Assembly (NCBI GenBank): GCA_965221505.1
Contig: CBDCSI010000001.1
Span: 620,001 to 684,000, forward strand
Source: CAZPXZ01 sp965221505
Lineage (GTDB): Bacteria; Pseudomonadota; Alphaproteobacteria; Rhodobacterales; CAZPXZ01
DNA: 64,000 nucleotides
Reading direction: 5' to 3'
Position 1 is the first letter of the stretch. Every line of letters starts with the position of its first letter. The notes beneath the pieces are model-generated. The model saw only the letters and a program-made list of their open reading frames with translations. It did no database searches and had not been told where the DNA came from. Made by a program: the position numbers and the translations under genes. Positions 58,911 through 64,000 of the stretch are shown piece after piece.

Positions 58911-60224
58911 ATGCACGCAATCAAGCGAGCCTCGGCGCTCGTGGCGGCGGCGGTTCTGGCGGGAGGCGTCGGCGCGCCGTCGGTCGCGACGGCCCAGGAC
59001 GATCCGGTGGTGGTCGGATTCATCGGATCCTTCGCCTCGGACACGGGGCTGAGCACGCTCCGGGGCGCCGAAGTCGCCATCGAGGAGCTGAACGCGGCCG
59101 GCGGAGCGCTCGGCGGACGGGAGATCAAGCTGGTCAAGGCCGACACGGCGCAGGACGTAACCGAAGGCATCAAGGCCTACGAGTATCTGGCGGAGGTCGA
59201 GGAGGTCGACTTCATCGTCTCCGGCTCGATCGACGACGTGTCGCTGGGATGGCTGCCGCGCATGGCGGAGTACCGGATCCCGACGCTCGACACCTGGACG
59301 TCCTATTACGGCATCATCGAGAAGGTCGCGAACGAATACGAGACCTACAAGATGTATTTCATGAACATCGGCAACGACTGGGCGCTCGGCACCATGTACG
59401 TCGATTTCGGCAAGGAGGTCCTGGCCGAACAGATGGGCTGGAAGTCCACCGTCATCCTGCAGGAGGACACCGCCTACGCGGCCGGCGTGCAGGGCTTCGT
59501 GGTCGAGGTCCTGGAGGGCGAGGCCGGCATCAAGGTGCTGGACACGATCGTCTACGACTACAACGCGACGGATTTCGCGGCGATCTTCAACAAGGCGGTC
59601 AGCCTGGATCCCGACTTCATCTACCTGATTTCGTCGGTGAAGAGCGAGGTTCCCTCGTCGCAATACGTCAAGCTGCAGGTTCCCAAGCCCATGACCGGCA
59701 TCAACGTCTCGGCCTTCGGCCTCGAATTCTGGGAGGACACCGGCGGCCAGGGCGGCGGCACCTCGACCCTCTCGCCCATGCCGGCCGCCGGCATGGACCT
59801 CGACGACGTCTCGGCCGAGTTCCTGAAGACCTACCAGGCCAAATACGGCGATTCGCGTCCGGTGGTTCCGCATTTCAACGGCTACAACGCCTATCACGGC
59901 GTGAAGAACGCGTTCGCGGCGGCCGAGCGGGCCGGCGGGTTCGAACCGCTGGACGACTGGGTCCGGGAGATGGAGAACACCGACGTCGTGCTGACCCGCG
60001 ACGGCGAGTTCTGGCACCGCTACGCCTACTGGAAGCCGGGCGAGATCGAGCCCCGCACCGGGATGGCGTGGACGCACAACATCCGGTTCGACGTGACCCC
60101 TCCCTTCGACGAGGGCGGACCGCCGATGGTCGTCATCCAGTGGTACGAGGACGGCAGCGTGAAGGTGGTGTATCCGCCCAAATACGCCAACGGCGAGTTT
60201 GACGTCCCGTCCTGGCTGAAGTAG
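58911..60224 (+). CDS. Branched-chain-amino-acid-type ABC substrate-binding protein
   Basis: The 437-residue periplasmic protein has a signal peptide (MHAIKRASALVAAAVL, cleavage near ATAQ) and a type I periplasmic-binding fold: VVVGFIGSFASDTGLSTLRGAEVAIEELNAAGG, then IKLVKADTAQD. LivK/UrtA-like proteins bind branched amino acids, amides, urea or short amines. Its place between the microcompartment operon and the four transporter genes suggests that it captures the compartment's substrate. Close neighbours on both sides are on the same strand. Confidence 0.92.
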   Translation: MHAIKRASALVAAAVLAGGVGAPSVATAQDDPVVVGFIGSFASDTGLSTLRGAEVAIEELNAAGGALGGREIKLVKADTAQDVTEGIKAYEYLAEVEEVDFIVSGSIDDVSLGWLPRMAEYRIPTLDTWTSYYGIIEKVANEYETYKMYFMNIGNDWALGTMYVDFGKEVLAEQMGWKSTVILQEDTAYAAGVQGFVVEVLEGEAGIKVLDTIVYDYNATDFAAIFNKAVSLDPDFIYLISSVKSEVPSSQYVKLQVPKPMTGINVSAFGLEFWEDTGGQGGGTSTLSPMPAAGMDLDDVSAEFLKTYQAKYGDSRPVVPHFNGYNAYHGVKNAFAAAERAGGFEPLDDWVREMENTDVVLTRDGEFWHRYAYWKPGEIEPRTGMAWTHNIRFDVTPPFDEGGPPMVVIQWYEDGSVKVVYPPKYANGEFDVPSWLK

Positions 60225-60242
60225 TCCCGCGGCCGGAATCCG

Positions 60243-60269
60243 TCCCGGGACCCGACGCGGGTCCCGGGA
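60243..60269 (+). terminator. Perfect 11-bp hairpin after the binding-protein gene
   Basis: TCCCGGGACCC (60243-60253) and GGGTCCCGGGA (60259-60269) are exact inverted repeats around a 5-base GACGC loop. It has no U-run, so it probably acts as an attenuator or mRNA-stability element that lets the binding protein be made in excess over the permeases. Confidence 0.75.
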
Positions 60270-60303
60270 ACCCCCTCCGCGAGACGCCGGCAGACGCCGA
60301 CCC

Positions 60304-61155
60304 ATGATCAACATCCTGATCCAGGGATTCGCCCTGAGCGGCCTCTACGCGCTGGTGGCCGTCGGGTTCACCATGATCTTCAGCGTCGGCCGGGTGCTGA
60401 ACCTGGCCTACGGCGTCTACATCATGCTGGGCGGATACGCGTATTTCACCGTCGTGCAGCTGGCCGGCCTGCCCAAGATCGCGGGGCTGCTCGTCGCCGT
60501 GGTCGCCGGGGTCGCGTTCGGCGTCCTGACCTTCGCCTTCCTGGTGCGCCGGCTCGGCGAGAACCCGGTCGCCGTCGAGATCTCGACGCTGATCCTGGCG
60601 GTCGTGATGCAGTCGGCGATCGTCCTGATCTATCAGCCGGCGCCGAAGACCATGTGGCCGCTGGTGAACGGCGTGTTCCGCTTCGAGGGCGTGTTCGCGA
60701 CCTACAACATCCTGGCCGCCATGGCGATGAGCTGGGCGGCGCTCGGCGGCCTGCTCCTGTTTACCCACACGACGCGGATGGGGCGCGCGATCCGCGCCGT
60801 CTCCATGGACCGCAAGGGCGCCGTCATCTCGGGGATCGATCCCGACCGGGCGAACCTGGCGGTGTGGGCGATTTCCGGCGCGCTCGGCGCGCTGGCCGGC
60901 GTGTTCTTCGCCACCTACACCCAGATCAGCCCGGGCATGTGGGTGACGCCCCTGATCATCGCGGTCGCGGTGGTGGTGGTCGGCGGGATCGGCAGCATCG
61001 TCGGGAGCCTGGTGATCGCGCACGTCATCGGATTCATGGAAACGATCACGACCACGCTGATCGCGGCCGAGTTGCGCAACGTGTTCACCATGCTCCTCAT
61101 CATCGTCGTTCTCGTCGTCTCGCCGAAGGGACTGTTCGGGCGCGGGGAGCTCTAG
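60304..61155 (+). CDS. ABC permease, LivH type
   Basis: The 283-residue inner-membrane protein has about eight hydrophobic segments and the LivH start LNLAYGVYIMLGGYAYF, with GRAIRAVSMDRKGAVISGID as the cytoplasmic coupling region. It pairs with the LivM-type protein encoded 2 bases downstream. It is part of the high-affinity importer following the microcompartment operon. Confidence 0.94.
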   Translation: MINILIQGFALSGLYALVAVGFTMIFSVGRVLNLAYGVYIMLGGYAYFTVVQLAGLPKIAGLLVAVVAGVAFGVLTFAFLVRRLGENPVAVEISTLILAVVMQSAIVLIYQPAPKTMWPLVNGVFRFEGVFATYNILAAMAMSWAALGGLLLFTHTTRMGRAIRAVSMDRKGAVISGIDPDRANLAVWAISGALGALAGVFFATYTQISPGMWVTPLIIAVAVVVVGGIGSIVGSLVIAHVIGFMETITTTLIAAELRNVFTMLLIIVVLVVSPKGLFGRGEL

Positions 61156-61157
61156 CC

Positions 61158-62123
61158 GTGACCGGTCTCGCCTCGCCGCGCGCTCTCGCCCCCTGGCTCG
61201 CCTTCGCGGTCGCGATGGTCGTCCTGCCGCTCGTCCTGCCCACCGGCACCGTCCGGGTCATGATCTTCGCCAACTACCTGGCGATCTTCGCCCTGAGCTG
61301 GGACGTGATCTCGGGGCGGACCGGCTATATCAGCTTCGGCCAGCCGTTCCTGATCGGTCTCGCCGCCTACACCACCGCCATACTCTCCTACCAGCTCGGC
61401 CTGCCGATCTGGTTGACGATTCCGGCCGGGGTTCTGGCGGCGGCGGTTGGCGGGACCCTGTTCTTCCTTCCGGCGCTCCGCATCCGGGGGACGTATTTCG
61501 CGCTGGTGACGCTGGCCTTCATGCAGCTCATGTACGAGTTGATCAAGGTCTCGCCGACCGGCCTCACCGGGGGAACGCGCGGGTTGTCGGGCATCGACCC
61601 GGTCCTCCGCGGCGCCCTGCCCAACTATTACCTCTCCTTCGGCATCCTCTTCGCGGTCGGGCTCCTGCTCTGGCTGCTCTTTCGCACCCGCATCGGCGCG
61701 GCGCTGAGCGCCGTTCGAATGGACGAGGAGGCGGTGACGTCGTCGGGTCTCAGCACGACCCGGCTGAAACTCTTCGCCTTCATCGTCAGCGCGGTCGTCG
61801 CCGGGGTGGGCGGCGCCTTCTACACCCATTACCTCGGCTCGATCGCGCCCCGGGGCCTGTTCGACATCAACTTCCTGTTCCTCATCCTGGTGGCGGCGCT
61901 GCTCGGCGGCTCCGGCACCGTGTCGGGGCCGATCCTGGGCGCGTATTTCCTGACGTTCCTCTTGGAGGAACTCCGTCCCTGGCTTCCGGGGCCGGAGCGC
62001 TATTTCGTGTACGGATCCATCGCGCTGGTCGTCTACGTCGTCGAGCCCCGCGGCCTGCACCGGATCCTCGCGCGGTTCCGGCAGAGCCTCGCTTCGGCGA
62101 TCCGGCGACGGTTCGCGGCATGA
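61158..62123 (+). CDS. ABC permease, LivM type
   Basis: The 321-residue membrane protein starts with GTG at 61158, two bases after the livH-type stop. LivM features are ISGRTGYISFGQPFLIGLAAY, LRIRGTYFALVTLAF, and RIGAALSAVRMDEEAVTSSGL. It forms the second half of the transport channel. Its stop overlaps the start of the next ATPase gene (ATGA). Confidence 0.94.
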   Translation: MTGLASPRALAPWLAFAVAMVVLPLVLPTGTVRVMIFANYLAIFALSWDVISGRTGYISFGQPFLIGLAAYTTAILSYQLGLPIWLTIPAGVLAAAVGGTLFFLPALRIRGTYFALVTLAFMQLMYELIKVSPTGLTGGTRGLSGIDPVLRGALPNYYLSFGILFAVGLLLWLLFRTRIGAALSAVRMDEEAVTSSGLSTTRLKLFAFIVSAVVAGVGGAFYTHYLGSIAPRGLFDINFLFLILVAALLGGSGTVSGPILGAYFLTFLLEELRPWLPGPERYFVYGSIALVVYVVEPRGLHRILARFRQSLASAIRRRFAA

Positions 62124-62851
62124 GCGCGCTTCTGGAGCTTCGCGGCGCGACCCGGCGGTTCGGCGGCCTGGTCGCGGTCGACGGGCTCGACCTCGAGGTC
62201 GAGGCGGGCGAGTCGGTGGGGCTGATCGGACCCAACGGCGCCGGCAAGTCGACCGCCTTCGGCATCCTGATGGGAGACGTGCGGCCCGACCGGGGAAGCG
62301 TGCGGTTTCGCGGCGAGGACGTGACCCGCGTTCCGACCCACGCCCGTATCGTTCGCGGGATGGCGCGGACGCACCAGGTTCCGCGCCCGTTCGGCGAGAT
62401 GAACGTGCTCGACAACGTCCGGATCGGCTTCATGCCGGACAGCGTCCGGCGGCTGATCTTCGAGGCCGAGCCGGAATCGAAGGAATGGGAGATTCTCGAA
62501 AGCGTGGGCTTCCGTGCCAGGGAGGCTTCCATGTTGCCCGGACAGCTGTCGATGGGCGAGCTGCGCAAGCTCGAACTCGCGCGGGCGCTCGCCACCGGGC
62601 CGGACCTGCTGTTGCTCGACGAGGTGTTCGCCGGGTTGACCGTGGGCGAGATCGCGCAACTCACGGAGCTTCTCCAGGCGCGCCGGCGGGAGGGCATGAG
62701 CTTCGTGATCGTCAGCCACGACCTGCGGTCCCTCGCGCCTCTGGTCGACCGGGTGGTGGTCATGGCCTTCGGCGCCGAGATCGCGCGCGGCGGCTTCGAG
62801 GCGACGATGGCGGACCCGAAGGTGCGGGAAGCCTATCTCGGGGAGGCGTAG
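62120..62851 (+). CDS. ABC ATPase, LivG type
   Basis: The 243-residue ATPase contains GPNGAGKSTAFG (Walker A), MARTHQVPRPFGEMNVLDNV around the Q-loop, LSMGELRKLELARAL (signature) and LLLLDEVFAGLT (Walker B). It is of the LivG type with a long insert before the signature. It energises import together with the LivF-type ATPase. Confidence 0.94.
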   Translation: MSALLELRGATRRFGGLVAVDGLDLEVEAGESVGLIGPNGAGKSTAFGILMGDVRPDRGSVRFRGEDVTRVPTHARIVRGMARTHQVPRPFGEMNVLDNVRIGFMPDSVRRLIFEAEPESKEWEILESVGFRAREASMLPGQLSMGELRKLELARALATGPDLLLLDEVFAGLTVGEIAQLTELLQARRREGMSFVIVSHDLRSLAPLVDRVVVMAFGAEIARGGFEATMADPKVREAYLGEA

Positions 62852-62860
62852 CGTCCGGTC

Positions 62861-63565
62861 ATGGCGTTTCTCGAAATCCGGAACCTGGAAGCGTATTACG
62901 GCCGGGCCTGCTCGCTTCACGGCGTCTCGCTCTCGGTCGAGGCCGGCGAGATCGTCGCGGTCATCGGCCCGAACGGCGCCGGCAAGTCGACCCTGCTCGA
63001 TTCCGTTCTCGGACTGGTGTCGGTCCGGGGCGAGATCCTGCTCGACGGGGACGACCTCGTCGGCCGCAAGCCCACGGATATCGTGCGGCTCGGCGTGGGC
63101 TACGCGCCGGAGCGGGGGCACTTGTTTCCCTATATGAGCGTTCGGGACAACCTCCTGGCCGGCGGCTACACCGCGCCGCAGTCGACTCGGAGAAACCTGC
63201 GCCGGGTCTACGACCTGTTCCCGGTCCTGGAAGAGCGCCACGGTCAGGAGACCGGCACGCAGAGCGGCGGCGAGCGTCAGATGGTGTCTCTCGGGCGCGC
63301 GCTGATGACGGATCCGCGGCTCCTGATCGTCGACGAGCCGACCATCGGCCTGTCGCCGAAGGTGTGTCTCGACATCGCTTCGGCGCTGAGGCGAATGAAC
63401 GAGGAGATGGGTCTCACGGTGCTGATGACCGAGCAGAACGTGAACTTCGCGATGCGGATCGCCGACCGGTGCCACGTTTTGGAGACCGGAGAGATCCGCC
63501 TGAGCGGAACCGCGGACGAGCTTCGGAACGATCCCCAGGTTCGGGAGGCGTATTTCGGGGCCTGA
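62861..63565 (+). CDS. ABC ATPase, LivF type
   Basis: The 234-residue ATPase has VIGPNGAGKSTLLD (Walker A), YAPERGHLFPYMSVRDNLLAG, QSGGERQMVSLGRAL (signature) and LLIVDEPTIGLSP (Walker B), the standard LivF pattern. It lies 9 bases downstream of the livG-type gene and completes the five-component importer. Confidence 0.95.
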   Translation: MAFLEIRNLEAYYGRACSLHGVSLSVEAGEIVAVIGPNGAGKSTLLDSVLGLVSVRGEILLDGDDLVGRKPTDIVRLGVGYAPERGHLFPYMSVRDNLLAGGYTAPQSTRRNLRRVYDLFPVLEERHGQETGTQSGGERQMVSLGRALMTDPRLLIVDEPTIGLSPKVCLDIASALRRMNEEMGLTVLMTEQNVNFAMRIADRCHVLETGEIRLSGTADELRNDPQVREAYFGA

Positions 63566-63616
63566 TCCGCGCGGACCCGTCGGCGAAGGCGCCCTTGGGA
63601 AGAGGAGGAGAAGGCA

Positions 63617-64000
63617 GTGTCCTACGACTACGACCTCGGCGGCTACAGCCGGCCGATCACCGTCGCTTCGCCCGAGGCGCAAGTCTGGTTCGACCGCGGC
63701 CTCGCCTGGATGTACGGGTACCATCACGAAGAGGCGATCGCCTGCTACCGGCGGGCGCTGGAGGCGGATCCCGATTGCGCCATGGCGTGGTGGGGGATCG
63801 GCTATTCCGCCGGTCCGAACTACAACAAGCCGTGGGAGGCGTTCGACGAGGACGACGCCGCCCGTTCGTTGTCGACCGCGTTCGAGGCCGCCGCCCGCGC
63901 CGCCGCGCTGGTCGGGGCGGGAAGGGCGACGGAGGCGGAGGCTGCGCTCGTAGGCGCGCTCGCGCGCCGCTACCCGTCCGATACGCCTGCCGAGGACATG
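63617..64000 (+). CDS. TPR-repeat protein, N-terminal part (runs off the window)
   Basis: Only the first 128 codons are present, with no stop before the end of the window. The product begins VSYDYDLGGYSRPITVASPEAQVWFDRGLAWMYGYHHEEAIACYRRALEADPDCAMAWWGIGY, cut here into its recognisable halves: a start region and one clear tetratricopeptide repeat with the A-hydroxyl/aromatic pattern. The GTG at 63617 has GGAGGAG about 9 bases upstream. Proteins of this type are around 500 residues and have no assigned activity. It follows the importer on the same strand after 51 bp and may belong to the same transcription unit. Confidence 0.8.
   Translation, partial: MSYDYDLGGYSRPITVASPEAQVWFDRGLAWMYGYHHEEAIACYRRALEADPDCAMAWWGIGYSAGPNYNKPWEAFDEDDAARSLSTAFEAAARAAALVGAGRATEAEAALVGALARRYPSDTPAEDM

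Noticed and set aside
1..64000. tRNA or rRNA genes
   Set aside because: I saw no T-arm GGTTCRANYCC context with matching acceptor stems and no rRNA-like sequence; a covariance-model scan would be decisive.

Overview
The window is GC-rich, densely coded DNA from an alphaproteobacterium. The lineage call rests on a DUF1013/TrcR-type cell-cycle regulator (26596-27396), an IalB-family protein (23837-24358), the mlaA-mlaC pair and the general gene content. I cannot name a genus. No rRNA, tRNA, CRISPR array or complete insertion sequence was seen.

Layout. 1-5136 is an accessory edge: a Dam-type adenine methylase coupled to an unrecognised small gene, then a fibronectin-III protein and an unusual methyltransferase-HNH nuclease fusion. 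5137-27396 is mostly core: a LysM/Ig-like surface protein, an RND efflux pair, gluQ, mlaC, mlaA, a peroxiredoxin, an SDR, rsmD, acuI, rlmN and trcR. It is interrupted at 19.9-21.1 kb by two related small coiled-coil/membrane genes, one of them broken. 27397-31977 is a second accessory patch with a DUF433/DUF5615 toxin-antitoxin pair, a HipA kinase without a visible HipB, and an HTH fragment. 31998-38253 holds prpE, a DmdB/FadD-like acyl-CoA ligase, an ABC exporter and a sirtuin.

The most interesting part is 38269-63565. A GntR/FCD regulator is divergent from an operon resembling N-methylglutamate synthase (mgsABC/glxBCD). Twelve kilobases further on, a flavin oxidase of the monomeric sarcosine oxidase type (50673-51818) is divergent from a compact bacterial microcompartment operon (51979-58770). 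That operon encodes a glutamine-synthetase-like ligase, a BMC-P vertex protein, a BMC-H protein, an opine-dehydrogenase-like protein, a CoA-acylating aldehyde dehydrogenase, a tandem BMC-T protein, a malate/lactate-dehydrogenase-like protein with an N-terminal extension, and a RidA protein. A five-gene branched-chain-amino-acid-type ABC importer follows. The same 12-bp palindrome-containing sequence, TGTATACAGTAT, lies in both divergent regulatory regions, so the GntR protein may control both loci.

My working model is inference. An imported amine is ligated to glutamate, rearranged to an N-alkylglutamate by the MgsABC-like enzyme, and oxidised back to glutamate plus an aldehyde. The aldehyde is then confined in the microcompartment and converted to an acyl-CoA. 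This set does not match the propanediol, ethanolamine, glycyl-radical, fucose/rhamnose or aminopropanol microcompartments. Between the two loci lie a HicB-like protein, an M48 lipoprotein, a TctCBA transporter co-transcribed with a sulfatase, and a sugar epimerase.
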